The notes: generated by a model not told the origin, from the letters alone. DNA of 64,000 bases from Enchytraeus crypticus (GCA_905160935.1 CAJHZI010000417.1:1-64000); one strand, 5' to 3'; shown: positions 1-12,784, counted from the stretch's first letter. Program-made: numbers and translations.

Positions 1-369
1 CCGATGAAATGGATTGCAACGTCAACCGTCTCAGATGATAGGCCCCTATTCTTTTCGTAAGAGAAGCATAAGCTAAACCTAACTTAGTATCTCTCTAAAG
101 TTACTACATTATAAATATCTCTGCTTAGCTAATTTTAAGCTACACAATAGAGAAATTTATGCATCGAATTCAATTCAAGTGTTCTTGAGGTAGGCTACCT
201 TAAGTATTTTAATTAGGGCCTACCCTAAACTACTTTATATAATTTACTGAAACTCAATATCAATCTGTCTACTAACGCGAAGTAATGTAGCTTAGATCAA
301 GAAAAAATCTTGATTGAATCCTTTAATCAACAAAAATTAGAAAAAATAGTTCTTCAACTGACAGATCGA

Positions 370-520
370 TAATACCAAGGTCCGTTATAAACAAACGGCT
401 CGATATCATCTGACGGCTCAATATCTTCTAACAGCTGGTCATAATCTAACGCTCTATAAAAACTAACAGCTCTATATCAGATAGCAGCCAGATATCATAC
501 AACGGGTCGATATCATCTAG
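370..520. repeat. Degenerate 17-18-base minisatellite (outer block, left arm)
   Basis: Imperfect copies of a unit like GATATCATCTAACGGCTC, more decayed than the block at 970-1275. Mirrored at about 25110-25260. Confidence 0.7.
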
Positions 521-539
521 CACCACTTCACACCGGTTC

Positions 540-960
540 TGCATGCGTGAATTACACTGGCTATCAATATCTCAAAGGATAGAATGTGAGATGCTTTCCT
601 TTTTCTACAAATGTCTACACAACAAAGTGCCTCTCCATATCTAATGTATATCTAATATCGTCTGTATATCTTATGTATATCTAAGTGATACTTGCATACC
701 AGTTTCTAAGTTGATAGGGCACAAGATCTTGAGATCTGCTGAATCTCGAATTCTCTGCGTTCAAGGGCTACAACAACTAAGTGTGCCAGGGCAAACTACA
801 AATCTGGACCTACTATTTGGAATAATCTGCCCCTCACTCTGCGACAGTCTAATCCATCCCTATACAGTTTTTAGAAGAAACTTAAAACTATTCTATTTGA
901 TCGAGCACACAACTAATTGCATTTGAAGCGCGACTGTGGCATGTTGCATAAAGCTCTGCG
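540..960 (+). mobile_element. 3' fragment of an L2/CR1-type LINE (left arm)
   Basis: Around 800-910 a frame reads LPLTLRQSNPSLYSF then KLKTILFDRAHN. This resembles the usual C-terminal tail of L2/CR1 reverse-transcriptase proteins (NSLP, then SLxxFKxxLKTxLF). A single-base frameshift splits it. No longer coding frame is present. Mirrored at about 24670-25090. Family assignment rests on this short motif only. Confidence 0.55.
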
Positions 961-969
961 AATATAAAT

Positions 970-1275
970 CTACTTTTTAATAGTAAAAGATCGATATAGT
1001 TTAACAGCTAGATTTCATCTAACAGCTAGATATCATTCAGTGGCTAGATTTCATCTAATAGCTAAATATCATCTAAAGACTTAGTATCAACTAACGGCTA
1101 GATATCACCTAACGGCTAGATACCATTTAACAGCTAGATATCATCTAACAGCTAGATATCAAATAACAGCTAGATATCATCTAACGGCTAGATATCATCT
1201 AACGGCTAGATATCATTTAACAGCTATATATCATCTAACAGCTAGATATCATCTAACGGCTCGCTATCATTCAAC
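970..1275. repeat. 17-18-base minisatellite after exon 8 (left arm)
   Basis: About 17 tandem copies of a unit like CTAGATATCATCTAACGG, just downstream of the stop codon of the choline-transporter exon at 1344-1883 (minus strand). A short remnant of the same motif follows the third copy at about 47318-47365, so the repeat existed before the duplication and expanded in this copy. Confidence 0.85.
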
Positions 1276-1343
1276 GACTAGAGAAATCGATCTACTCGTA
1301 CAGATCTATGCTCTTCCATTTTAAGATGTCTCAGAGTTACCAT

Positions 1344-1883
1344 TCAACAAGAAATTTTTTTAAGGTTCGTCACAGAGTCTGAATGATGATCTTTATCGTT
1401 TTTACCGTTTCTAATATTAGAAAGATTTTCATCAGGGCTTGGTTTCTCATCGCTGAAGCATCGGCAGATGTCAAATCTCTTGGGCAGCATTTCTCTCTCA
1501 AACAGATACTTCGCTAAGCGCGAGATAGAGATATTCAATATGAATCCCATCAGCATGCAGAACGTTATGAACGGAAAGACCTGTGTCTTTGTTTCGGAGT
1601 CGTAGAAAGGAAATGGAAGGATAGTTGGAAGCCCAACCGAAGGTTCCCCTCCCAGGATTCTAAGGACGGCGCTGACGGTGTAGGCTGTGAAGGAGCCGTA
1701 CGTGTTGGTAGAGGGAATGAAGAGGACACAAATGAGCTGAGGAAAGAGGATGACATAGACGAGGTCACTGCAGAGGAGAAGCAGCAGGTAGACAGATTTT
1801 ATGACAATCGCTAGCCCCATGGCAGACATTCCTGCTACCAGTATTCCAGCTCGCAGAACCCAAATCACTTCCATTTCACTGGC
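1344..1883 (-). pseudogene. SLC5A7-like: Choline transporter exon 8, partial gene copy (left arm)
   Basis: Last coding exon of a high-affinity choline transporter (SLC5 family), entered through a TTACAG acceptor and ending in a stop after LKKISC. It encodes the [17 protein letters not shown] membrane segment and the KYLFE motif near the last helix. Compared with the intact copy (46717-47283), a short deletion near the end shifts the frame and removes the last nine or so residues. Only exons 5-8 exist in this arm, with no exons 1-4 and no start codon. It is therefore treated as a truncated duplicate, although the exon itself is still open. Mirror of 23747-24286. Confidence 0.9.
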
Positions 1884-1909
1884 CTGTAAGATGAATGTTA
1901 TATTGAAAT

Positions 1910-1975
1910 TACATCAATCAATCAATAAGGATTTAACGTCCGTTTCCTCGCCATAAGGCAATATCAGGGACGTCT
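1910..1975 (-). mobile_element. SINE 3'-tail remnant (left arm)
   Basis: Carries the shared tail motif GAGGAAACGGACGTTAAA (here in complement). The motif also occurs near 23675, 34664, 44676 and 57350 and at the end of the tRNA-derived SINE copies at 47.7 and 57.0 kb. Head region not recognisable. Mirror at about 23655-23720. Confidence 0.5.
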
Positions 1976-2164
1976 CTTGCAGACTCTACACAAACAGGCG
2001 CCAAAACACCGCACGATGACGACTGAGTACACAGAGACCACAAGAGAAAGCGAGATCAAAGCAGCGCAAGTCCATGATCCAAGGTAAGCGGGTCAGAATT
2101 TAGACCTATGGCTGAAAGAGATGGATTCTTAGATTGCTTGTATTGTTGAAACCTCCGAAAGAGA

Positions 2165-2640
2165 TACCGAGTAAGTAAATCATGATATCTACTAAGAATG
2201 GATTTTTTACGTATGGTTACACAAGTGACAACCGCAGGTGTTACTATTGACCAAAGAGTACTTTATAAAGATGACATGCTATCTAACAGAAAAGAGATAC
2301 CAAGTAAGGATAACATTATATCTAACAAGAAAGGGTACCTTGTAAATATAGCAATATATCTAACAAAAGAAGCTACCTAGTAAAGTTTACATTGCATCTA
2401 ACAAAGGAGTCACTTACCAAAGATAGCATGATATCTAAGAAAAAGAAGCTACCAAGTAAAGGTAACAAGATATCTAACAAAAGAAGTTACCTAGTAAAGA
2501 TAACATGATATTTAATAAAAAGAAGTTACCTGGTAAAGATAGCATGATATCTAACAAGAAAGAATACCTAGTAAAGATAACATGATATCTAACAAAATGA
2601 GTTACATGTACCAAGTAAAAAGAGCATGATATCTTTTAAC
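2165..2640. repeat. ~40-base minisatellite in intron 7 (left arm)
   Basis: About 12 imperfect copies of a unit built from GATATCTAACAAAAGAAG and TTACCTAGTAAAGATAACAT. A shorter array of the same unit lies in the same intron of the intact gene (about 46390-46600), so the array predates the duplication. Mirror 22990-23465. Confidence 0.85.
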
Positions 2641-2739
2641 AAGAAAGGGTTACCTAGTAAAGATTACATGGGTAGTAAAAATAACTTCAGATCAAAATTA
2701 CCTACTTTATCACTGACTGGTCACTCTCACTCACCGTAT

Positions 2740-3800
2740 CTGTATCTCTCTTGTGTTCTACCAAGTGGCAGGGCTCTGTTCTTGGCCCTATCCTCTTCAG
2801 CCTATACACCACTCCATTCTAGGCTCCTTGATCTCTTCACATTCATTAGACCATCAGCTTTTCGCTGATGACCCTCAGATGTACACAAGCAGTATCCCCC
2901 ACTCTTATCCTGATGCGAAGGCTTGTCTACAGAAATATTTTCAGTTGATATCATTCTGGATGCCTGCCAATTTCTTGACACTCAATCCATTTAAGACTGA
3001 TTTCGTGATATTTGGAACATCTCAGCAACGTTCAAAATTGAACGAGATGTCCCTGGCTCTCTCTTTCGATGTTACAGATACACCAGTTTCTTCTGTGAAG
3101 AATCTTGGTGTTGTCCTTGACCACCATCTCACATTCCATGAACACATCACCAAAACATCGAAAGCATGTTTCTTCCATATTCGCGATACTGGTCGAATAA
3201 GACCATATATTTCTCTTGTGACTGCCACTACAATTAGTGCTGCTCTCCAGCAATCCAAAATGGACTACTTTTATTCCCTATTTCTAAATCTTCCAAGTTG
3301 CGAGATTGATAGGTTGCAGTTTATTCAGATTTCCCTTCCACGTGCAATATTTCTTAGCTCCAAATATTCTCATGTTACTCCTATCTTCAAGTCCTTGCAC
3401 TGGCTCAAAATTAGATAACGTATTTTATGCAAGACAGTTTCTCTAATATGCAAGTCCACCATCACACCCGGCAATGATTACATGGCTCACTTACTACAAG
3501 TGGGGCACCTACCTCCCGGCAGTCGTCTACCATGTCTTCTACGTTAGTTACTCTAGAGAGACCGAGCATTCCTTCACGTAGGCGCTGTCTAGGCGCTCCT
3601 TCCAGCATGCTGCCTCACAGATCTGGAATTATCTTCCTTCCACTCTGCGCACCACCTCATCTATTCCTGATCAGCCTTTCCAACTTTATGAACAGTTTCA
3701 TAGGCGGTTGAAAGCTTTTCTATTCGACTTTTCCTATCCACCAAATGTCCACGACCTGAGACCATCACATAAACCTCCATTTCGCTAGTACTCTTCCTTG
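2740..3800 (+). mobile_element. L2-like LINE fragment, reverse transcriptase C-terminal part (left arm)
   Basis: An open frame at 2753-3418 and adjoining frames contain FADDPQMY (catalytic FADD-type motif, with Pro replacing the usual Thr), VKNLGVVLDHHLTFHEHI, IRPYIS and HWLKIR. These are characteristic of the palm/thumb region of L2/CR1 LINE reverse transcriptases. The 5' part of the element is missing and the frame ends early. Homologous DNA continues to about 3800, where SFQHAASQIWN-like coding is visible with frameshifts. A dead, 5'-truncated insertion in intron 7. Mirror 21830-22890. Confidence 0.85.
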
Positions 3801-4670
3801 GACTGACTACCCGCATTTTGTCTCGCACCGTTTATGGATCCCTCACTCTGCTCATCGTCTCTGATTTGGTTTCACAGTGCTTAATGCTGTCATGGACAAC
3901 AGTAGCACTCTAATCGTGTTGCTTTTGTTATTGTTGCTGGTCCAAGATACATATTTTATTGACAGTAAGATGTCTCAATCCATAAAGTGTCCTCCTTGGG
4001 TCGACAATTTACTCCCTATACAAAAGGCTATGCTCTATTCATCTCTATTTCTTTGGCAACACTTTAAGTGAGACTATAGCCTATAAAACATGACTTCTTG
4101 GATAGTTTCCCGTTTGTCTTTCTCATATTTCGCTTAATGGTCTCTTGCAGCACATGTTGGACACGATTGGTTTACTCATCAGTGAACCGGACATAGCACC
4201 GGAATATTGAATTATAATTAAGCTTATAGCGTTAACATGCCGAATAAGAATTTAATGTATTGAGATTCCTAGAGTATTTATCACTGATAGCAGTATCACA
4301 AAACATATTGGTAAGGACGTTAGAAACTCATCTAGCAGTGAATGATATATGCAGATGTGCAAATGTGCTAAATACTGTTATACCTGTATTTAAGTTATGA
4401 GTAATTATAAAAACGTATTTTAAAAATTTTTGAGTAATTTTGGGGTTGAATTTACTTTACCTGATACAGAGAATTATTATATATTCGTTTAGAGAAAGGC
4501 TTGAAGTGCACAGACGATTTTTCGTGTTATTTGTTTTGTAGATTTCTTTAATTTTGTATTCATTCCGGCATGCATTCTGTTTGTTTCTTATATTTTGTTT
4601 GTACATTGTTCAATGACTGTATTTTCCCCTATTGCGAAACAAAGATTATAAATTTAAACCTGGCACCTAC
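3801..4670. other. Intron 7, no gene seen (left arm)
   Basis: AT-rich intron DNA. About 3860-3960 holds a CACTCTAATCGTGTTG-type tail that recurs near 31260 and 42070, probably LINE 3' UTR. About 4070-4200 resembles a dispersed repeat also seen at 57140-57320. Confidence 0.5.
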
Positions 4671-4897
4671 CTGAGGACGGATGATGGCCTTGTAGATGTT
4701 CTTGGAAAACATGCAGCTGGCTGAGAGGATGGTGGAGTCAGCGGAGGACATGACGGCAGCGGCCACGGCCCCCAGACCTATCAGAGTGACCACTGAGGGG
4801 CACAGGTGCTGCATGACCAGGGGCAGAATCATCGTCGCGTCCGCCTCCGGGTCCATAGTCCTGTTGTGTAGGGACTCAAAGTCTGTCAGAGTCCAGT
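4671..4897 (-). pseudogene. SLC5A7-like: Choline transporter exon 7, partial gene copy (left arm)
   Basis: Encodes the segment with [20 protein letters not shown], a helix highly conserved in choline transporters that contains an Asp reported as important in vertebrate CHT1. It has an AG acceptor in CACTAG and a GTAGGT donor, both intact. The exon is 227 bases long, exactly as in the intact gene. Mirror of 20733-20959. Confidence 0.9.
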
Positions 4898-4937
4898 CTA
4901 GTGAATTAATTACATTAATCAAGTCTTCGTATAGTCC

Positions 4938-5170
4938 AGTCAATCAATCAGTCAATCAATCAGTCAATCAATCAGTCAATCAATAAATTAATTAAGTAGG
5001 TTCCAATAGTCATAATCATGTCTCATTTATCAATCAATTAAATAGATTAAATTAGTCATAGTCTAGTCTACTCAATCAATTATTAAATTAGATTCAAATT
5101 TTTCATGTCATAGATAGTATATTCTAAGCAATCAATCAATTAAGCAGGCCATAAATTTATATTTTCTAAC
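4938..5170. repeat. AATC/CAGT tetranucleotide repeats with decayed exon-edge copies (left arm)
   Basis: In gene orientation this is GATT/GACT repeat DNA just upstream of the exon 7 acceptor, interspersed with stretches that resemble the first bases of exon 7. Mirror of about 20460-20692. Confidence 0.75.
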
Positions 5171-7059
5171 GAGATAAATTTATGCTTTTTAACGAGATTC
5201 AACTCCGTCAATCAATCCTCTTATTATCTAAATACATGTATATATATTAGTGGGTTCAACTTCATTTTCAGAAGCGCGACGGACTTCAAATCGTCGAACC
5301 CGAACATCACCGTGGTTGATCAACTGACCCACCAACCAATGTAGCCGTCAGACTAGACTGAGTGATGATCCGGTGCTCAATGAGATATACTTACCCAACA
5401 TATTCAAATCCTTGAGGTGCAATAGATAGAAAGTACAGCATGCTGCTCATGTTGATATTATAAATGACTATGAGTCCATTCCCTTTAAAAATGCGATATT
5501 ACAATTAACTGCTAGATATCCAGATATTTGATATAAACGCGACGTTTCAAGATTTATCGACTGAAATTAACCATCATTGTGGTATTTATTAAAATTTGCA
5601 AGAAATGTTATTGAATTTAAAGATTCAACTAAGCTACCGTCATATTGGCATCCACAGGCCACATAGCCGGTAATGATAATGATCTGATATAACTCTGATC
5701 AATTCTACACATTGAAACGAGCAATTACAAATTCCATCAATTAAAAAGATAACCTATTTAATTCGTCAATCAGTGACGCCTACAATACATGTATAGCATT
5801 GTATACTGTATTGCCAACAGCATAGCTTTATGTAATAGTTGTGAGAACCTGGTTCGATTATATTTTGTATGCATTTGTATTTGTAATTGTATTTCTTGTG
5901 AAGTATTTAATAATACTGATGGATAAGTAAAGTTAAGATTTAAAGTATTGAGTTTTCTTAAAGTGAGATCTTAGGCGTTAGCTAAGGCAGGGTAAGTAAC
6001 CAAAGAGGGCATTCCTAAACAGGAAGGAAAGAGATCCAAGATGGAGGAGTGACAACACGGACGTAAAACGTGCCAAGTTGAAAAGAGATTTAGGAGATTT
6101 GAGGAATCTCAGTGGAAGACGAATTCAAGAGTAATTTGAAGGGTTCGGTTATTCGAACTATTAGTAGACCATCGAACAGTCGATGTGAGGAGAGTGATCG
6201 GTAGATGATCAAACTGGGAAGAGAGTTCCATTGACATATTCTAACCTAGGGGATATACTAGAACGAATCTTAGTAGGCGAATAGTCGAGAAGAAAGAAAA
6301 GTAAAGTGTAGGAATTTGTGCTATAAAGCTCAGTAGTAATTTGTGTGTCAAAAGTAATTGTATGTTATATAAAGTACTTGCTTCTGCGATGTTTAAAGTG
6401 AACTGTAATTCGATAGAAATGTATAATTTTAAGTTATACGAATTTCGCTTACACATGCCATTTGAAATCGTTTTAATTTTCGTTCTACTGCATATACGTG
6501 TAATATCTTATTTCTTCTGGTATTAAATTAATATTTAATTTAATATTGTCGATGAAGTTATCAATCAACTAGTAGGATATCTAGATTCAGTCAAAATCGA
6601 GGACAAGTAAAGATTCTAAAATAATTATAAGAGGCATATTATTAGGAATTTAAGCCCTGGAATTAATCTCAAGATCTCATTTTACCTCTGACAATTTTGT
6701 AGAATCAGATCCCCCTAAAATTAAAATATTTGTTGTGCCCAGACCCGGGACCAAGTTTTGAAAGATGTCGGGGACGAAGCGAGCACTGAATTTGAGCCCA
6801 TGCATCTACTGATTCCCTGTCGAACCACTTACCAACCTTCTACCGTTTCAGTTCATCAGATGCTCTTCTCTTTCAACTTTTTGTGCATAGGACAACCTTT
6901 TCCCACCGTAGATTTAATCGATATACCCTGATCATTTTTGATCATAGGACCGGCTTTCGTTTAGAACCTTACTTCTCCTCAGCACATTTATTTTGCAAAT
7001 TGGTCTGGGTGAATTGATCTTTAGTGATGTGTGCTGTGAATGTAAGTTTCTGGACTTAC
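5171..7059. other. Intron 6, no gene seen (left arm)
   Basis: AT-rich intron sequence. The only recognisable insertion is a tRNA-SINE-like stretch at about 6765-6850. Open frames here are short and lack protein-like composition. Confidence 0.5.
6765..6850 (-). mobile_element. tRNA-derived SINE remnant (left arm)
   Basis: In complement it reads TTGGTAAGTGGTTCGAC (decayed A-box region), then GGGCTCAAATTC (B-box-like), in the same order as the better copy at 57014-57124. Mirror 18780-18865. Confidence 0.55.
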
Positions 7060-7189
7060 TGGCTGCTTTACCGACGAATCCAATGATGATGGCTGGAGTG
7101 ACGAGGATGAGACTTCCAAAGGCGGCCACGATGGACAACATCTGAGCTCTTAATGGAGTCCTGGCGGCGTGGACTCGCTGGAAGTAAGG
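7060..7189 (-). pseudogene. SLC5A7-like: Choline transporter exon 6, partial gene copy (left arm)
   Basis: Encodes [18 protein letters not shown] and the following helix [15 protein letters not shown], with both splice sites (TTTCAG and GTAAGT) intact. The first codon is Pro instead of the Ala found in the intact copy (43422-43551). Length 130 bases, identical to the intact exon. Mirror of 18441-18570. Confidence 0.9.
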
Positions 7190-7479
7190 CTGAAATAGTA
7201 GAACAGTTTGTATGTGCTCGCTGAAAGTTAAGTGGAAATAGCAGTACAATTAATATATGCTCGCTGAAAGTAAGGTGAAAATAGCAGTAGAGTTAACATG
7301 CGAGGCTGATAATGCAATAGTAGTGCAAACGATTGTGCTGAGTCATAAGATACACTATACTAAGAAATCTAATTAAAACTTTATGTAATTCATTGTAATG
7401 TAAAGCAAGATACTGAATAAAATTTAATGTAATATAATGTAATGAACTGCAATATAATCAGATCTATTTTTATCTAGTT

Positions 7480-8065
7480 AGATCTATTCTGAAGAAGTAT
7501 GATCTATTCTAATCTAATCTAGTATGATATAGTCTGACGTATTGTGATCTAGTCTGATCTAGTCTGATGTAGTGTGATGTAGTCTGCTGAAGTCTGATAT
7601 AGTCTGATTTACTCTGATATAGTCTGATGTAGTCTGATCTATACTGCTGTAGTCTGATCTATACTGCTGTAGTCTGATATATTCTGATGTAGTCTGATCT
7701 ATTCTGATGTAGTCTGATCTATTCTGATCTAATCTGATGTAGTCTGATCTAATCTGATGTAGTCTGATCTAGTCTGATCTAATCTGATGTAGTCTGGTCT
7801 AGTCAGATGTACTCAGATCTAGTCTGATATTGTCTGAATTGTCTGATGTAGTCTGATATTGTCTGATGTAGTCTGAAGTAGTCTGATCTTGTTTGATCTA
7901 GTCTGATATCATATCATGTAGTCTAATATTGTCTGATCTAGTCTGATGTACTCTGATCTAGTCTGATCTATTCTCATATAGTCTGATATAGTCTGATGTA
8001 GTAGGATCTAATCTGATCTATACTGATGTAGTCTGATCTAGTCTGATAGAGTCTGATGTAGTCTT
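7480..8065. repeat. ~10-base satellite, TAGTCTGATC/TAGTCTGATG type (left arm)
   Basis: About 55-60 tandem copies of a decamer, AGTCTGATCT with variants, in intron 5. The intact gene has no such array in its intron 5. Mirror 17565-18150. Confidence 0.9.
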
Positions 8066-8110
8066 TTCAAGAGGTGATTGGTTCGAATCCATTGTTCGCC
8101 CTGTTGCTTC
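8066..8110 (+). mobile_element. Isolated tRNA B-box-like fragment (left arm)
   Basis: GGTTCGAATCC at 8080-8090 is a perfect B-box consensus, flanked by tRNA-like sequence at the edge of the decamer satellite. There is no full cloverleaf, so it is read as a SINE remnant rather than a tRNA gene. Mirror 17520-17564. Confidence 0.4.
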
Positions 8111-8314
8111 CTTAATTTTAGAAGAAAAATTACATTAACTGTGGAAAGGAAAGCTTGACTTTAACTTAACTTTATCTTTAATTTTATTGATGTGAACAAT
8201 TATATAATTGTGAACAATTATATAATTGTGAACAATTATATAATTGTTCACACAAACCGTCAATAAATGAATGCAAATTTTCGCTAATAACTTTAAATTA
8301 TTTAAAATGTGAAC

Positions 8315-8470
8315 CTGCCACGGAATACCACCAAAGATCGTTATCATTGCTTTATCAATCCAAGAGCCAATGTCAATTGTGGCTATTTTTCCATAGGCCG
8401 ATGCGGGTAGAGCTGTGAGAGATTTTCCTTCCAGAGCTGGGTGTGTGACCGCGAATGGAAACACCAACCA
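8315..8470 (-). pseudogene. SLC5A7-like: Choline transporter exon 5, partial gene copy (left arm)
   Basis: Encodes [15 protein letters not shown], the [11 protein letters not shown] segment and GGIPWQ at the donor. Length 156 bases as in the intact gene, with a CTTACAG acceptor. Upstream of this exon, where exon 4 should be, lies a SINE and then the central LINE, so the gene copy is truncated here. Mirror of 17160-17315. Confidence 0.9.
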
Positions 8471-8639
8471 CTGTAAGTTAACGTAAAGAACGACTAATGC
8501 AGGTTATTCTGCTAAAATGGAAATTTACAAACCGTATATCTATTAAGCAACAACTATAATCAGGTTGGAATAAAGCATAACTTTTTAAAAGATTAACTCG
8601 CTAATCCGTTTGTTGGGCTGAGTAGGTGGCTAATTGTCA

Positions 8640-8765
8640 CGTTGCTCGACGGCGGATCAATAGGTGCCGGATTCAAATTCTGTGCTCTTCATGACATGAT
8701 ATTAACATGACATGACATGATATTAAGCAAAAAATCTGACGTTAAACTTGAGTTTAGCCTTTTAG
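8640..8765 (+). mobile_element. tRNA-derived SINE (left arm)
   Basis: A-box-like TGGCTAATTGTC, B-box-like GGATTCAAATTC and tail CTGACGTTAAAC in the same order as other SINE copies in the window. An internal CATGACATGATATTAA duplication is present. Mirror 16865-16990. Confidence 0.65.
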
Positions 8766-8770
8766 CTGCA

Positions 8771-10030
8771 ATCATAACATAACATAACTTAACGACACTA
8801 GGTCAGAAAGCGCAACTGCTTATTTGAGACCCACACAAAATAATAATAAAAACTTACCTACACATCTTGCATAGCATAACATATTAAACACATTTTACTT
8901 AATAGCCAGTACTAATACAGGAAACCAGCACACCTGTACTATTAACCTGTACACTAACAGGTACAAATACTACTCAATATGCTAACACTTGTCAAATTAC
9001 AATATACCTAGGCCTACACATCCTCAAAACCGCACATACCAAACATTACAGCAAAAGACAATAACCATTATATACAAAAAAAGCTAAATAAACTACAAAA
9101 ACTCTACTTAACTATCAAAACTTATACACTTTTATAGGACTGGGCAACCCCACAAGTCAGCCTATTACTTTTCTATTAATACTTCACACCTTTCCCTACA
9201 ACACTTTATATACTTATCATATCTATTCTTAAATTGATTGACAGATTCGGCCTCAACGACCTCCTCTGGCAGTCCGTTCCAAACACCAACAACTCTCTGA
9301 CTGAAATTTTTTTGCGTATCTCAAGCCTACTTCTAAATTTAATTAACTTGTATTTGTGTCCTCTAGTTCTGTTATTATTTGGTAATTGAAACAAATTGTT
9401 ATAATTTACTTTACTGAAACCATTAAGCATCTTATAAACTTCTACTAAATCGCCTCTAACCCTTCTCTCTTCTAAAGATAACAATCCAGTACATTTTAAG
9501 CGATTTCCATAATTGACATTACTACATTTCTTAATTAATCTTGTGGCTCTAGCTTGGACGTTCTCTAATTTCTCTATATTTTTCTTAAGATAGGGACACC
9601 AAGCCTGAACACAATATTCAGTTTGGGTCTAACCAATGCCTTATGTAACTTTAATATAATGTATTTTCTTCTACTTGTCATTGTTCTTTTTATTATACCT
9701 ATAAAAGCATTTGCACTATTGGCAGCTTTATTACATTGATCACTAAATTTTAATGAATTATCCACTATTACACCTAAGTCTCTTTCAGAAGTAGTATTTT
9801 TCAGTATTTGATTATTTAAAATATATTCTGTATTTAAACTCTTTTTACCTATATGCATTATATTACACTTATCGCTATTAAATTCCATCTACCATTTTTT
9901 AGACCAATTTTATAATCATAATATGTCTTCTCTAAGAACCTCTGCATCTGCTTTGTTATTTACAACTTTTGCTATTTTCAAATCATCTGCGAATTTACTA
10001 ACTTTTGATCCTATGTCTATGTCTAAGTCG

Positions 10031-10077
<47 letters not shown>

Positions 10078-12750
10078 AACAGCAGAGGACCTAAGACAGA
10101 TCCTTGTGGAATACCACTTTTCACCGTTGTCCAACTAGAAAATTCGCCATCATCACATACTCTTTGCCGTCTATCCCTTAACCAATTTCCTATCCATCTA
10201 AGAATATTACCCTGTACACCGTGTGCCTCTAACTTTCTCAATAATCTAATATGGGGTACTTTATCAAATGCTTTTGCAAAATCTAAATATAACAATCTAT
10301 ACAATTACCTTTATCTAATTCACTTGTAATATTTTCTAAAAAGTCTATTAAATTTGTTAAACAGGAACGTCCACAAATAAAACCATGCTGACTATCACAT
10401 ATTAGGTTGTGTTTGTCTAAAAAAGAAATAATTTTATCTTTAATTATTCTTTCAAAAATTTTCCCTAAAATATAGTTTAAACTAATTAGTCTGCAATTAT
10501 CTGTCTTGTTCCTACTCCCTTTTTATGTAAAGGAACTACGTTCTCTAAAGTCCTGAGGGACAGACCCTGTTTCTAAAGTAGCCCTGAAAAGTTGTACTAA
10601 TAGTGGAGCCAACTCTTCCTTTAATTCTGCTAACAATTTTCCATGAATTTCATCAGGACCCGTGCTTTTACACACATTCAATGAACTTAATTTATGCATC
10701 ATGATATTATTATCTATCTTAATATGATTTAATGCCATATCATCACTAAGCTTGAATATTTAACTTGGTATAGGCATATTTAACATATCTTCCTCTACAA
10801 AAACAGATGTGAAATAATTATTTAAAAGATCAGCTACGTGTTGATTATTTTCTATCATAATTCCATCTTTGCCTTTCAATTTGCCAACTCTTTTGTTCAC
10901 AGTTTTGTTTGTATTTGAATAAGCAAAGAAACTTTTTGGATCAGTTTTATTATTATTAGCTAATTTTTCTTCAAAATTAACCTTGGCTCTCCTATTTTCA
11001 GTTACAGATTTATTTCTTAAATTTTGATAGTTTCTGTATAAATTTTCATCATTGTTACTGTTTTTATATAAATTCCATGCTGCTTTCTTTGCTTTCCTCG
11101 TGCTTTTAACCTTTTTTGTTTTCCATTTACATCTATCTTTACTTTTAGCTTTTAATTTAATTAAATCATTTCTAATCAACTTGAGATTCACACTAATGCA
11201 ACTCCATAATTCATCCACATTTTACAATTAGTATCTTTAGAGAGCAGAAATAAATTATTACTCCTTACATACGTTCTAATTTCATCATAATTGCCTTTAA
11301 AATAATCATATTTCCTAATAGAAGTTTTGTTTTCACAGTTATTTTTAACATTAAATTTAATAATTTGATGATCACTTGATCCAAAAAGGCTCACCAATTT
11401 CAAAATCTTGAATAATATCATCGAAACAAAAAACAAGATCAAGGAAATTTTTCCCCTCATAGGCTCATTGCAAAATTGTATTAAAAAATTGTTGTTAATA
11501 CATTCTATAAATGGATGAGATGCATCAATGGAATTTTTAATTTTCCAATCTAATTCAGGATAATTAAAATCACCCATAATTACAACTTTAGAATCTGCTA
11601 ATTTATCTATTAAGCTATACATATATTCATAATTAATCTTTGAGCTATCAGGTGCTCGGTATACTACACCAACAGTGATATTATTGACTTTACATTTTAC
11701 ATTTTATTTTTGCATTTTATTTTGCACCAAATACTTTCTTGGAATTTAGAACTGTATAAATCCTGTATTTGTATATGACTAGGATGGAATACATTTTTAA
11801 TATACATCAATACACCACCTCCTTGCTTTTTTATTACATCATTTCTATCACACCTAAATAAACTATAACCATTATAGTTTAACTCATTATCATTAATATC
11901 ATCAAATAGCCATGTTTCACTAATACCCAACATATCAACATCCTCTTCCTTAATTAATAATTCCAATTCTAAACGGTTATTTTCTATACTTCTGGCATTG
12001 AAATATATATATTTAATACTTCGATTTGTATCTGATAATAAATGTCCAGGAACACAATTATTACTAGTGATTCTACCATTTAAGCCTACATATTTAACGT
12101 TCTCCTTTATATCAGATTGACTATAATTACAAATTCTACTATCATCGAACTTAACCTTATCAATTTTATCAGTTTCCCAACTTAAATTTCTTACCCTAAA
12201 AAATGTACACTATGTTTAAATATTTCCCTACCTACAAATTGTCTACCTTTCACATTTAGATGAACGCTATATCTGCCAGTTATGCTTCTTACCAACTCAA
12301 TCTTCATAAATTCCACATCACTTTCCTTACACATTTCCCTCAATCTCATATTTATCAAAGACCTCTTTCTTTCTTTTCTTTCTGAGATATCAAATCTCTT
12401 CGAAATTCCTATTAATGTCAGTTTTCTGTTTTTATTTTTCTTGGCTCTATCTATTAGTTCTCTATAGTCTCTTATAATACTGCTGGCCTCACGTTCAACT
12501 AAATTATTTGTTCCCACCGTGATGATTACGTGACACTTTTCATAACTACTCTCCCTATTTCACTGACTAACTCGTTAATCTTTGCACCAGATTTACTCCG
12601 TCCACTAAACACACCTCCAATCTGTACACTTAGATCTTTGCACGCATCTCTCACGAGAGAATCTTTGGAGTTCTCTTAATAGAGCGGTGAGACCAGACAT
12701 GTGATTTTGACCACTAGGTCTGTAGCTTGCTAGAACATTAGAGAAAGAGA
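8771..12750 (-). mobile_element. Near-complete CR1/L2-type LINE, decayed (left arm)
   Basis: Mirror copy of the element described at 12879-16858, transcribed toward the left. All parts are present: SGNH-like ORF1, endonuclease, reverse transcriptase and a C-terminal tail. All carry the same frameshifts and the same internal TA microsatellite. The one difference from the other arm (9303-9312) leaves a slightly longer open frame here. Confidence 0.92.
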
Positions 12751-12784
12751 TAGAGATAGAGGTAGAGGTGTATATATATAATTA

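Larger units (their letters stand above)
1..12784. repeat. Left arm of a 12.8-kb near-perfect palindrome
   Basis: Base 1 pairs with base 25629 or so and base 12784 with 12845, in reverse complement. Every open frame in this arm recurs with the same translation on the opposite strand of the other arm, except one at 9206-9484. There the other arm has an extra base and a substitution in an A/T run. Even a (TA)20 tract (10033-10073) has exactly the same length as its partner (15556-15596). The arm is cut by the window edge, so its outer boundary cannot be seen. Confidence 0.97.

Noticed and set aside
8080..8090. tRNA gene
   Set aside because: Only a B box is present, with no acceptor stem or A box at the right distance. 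Read as a SINE remnant.
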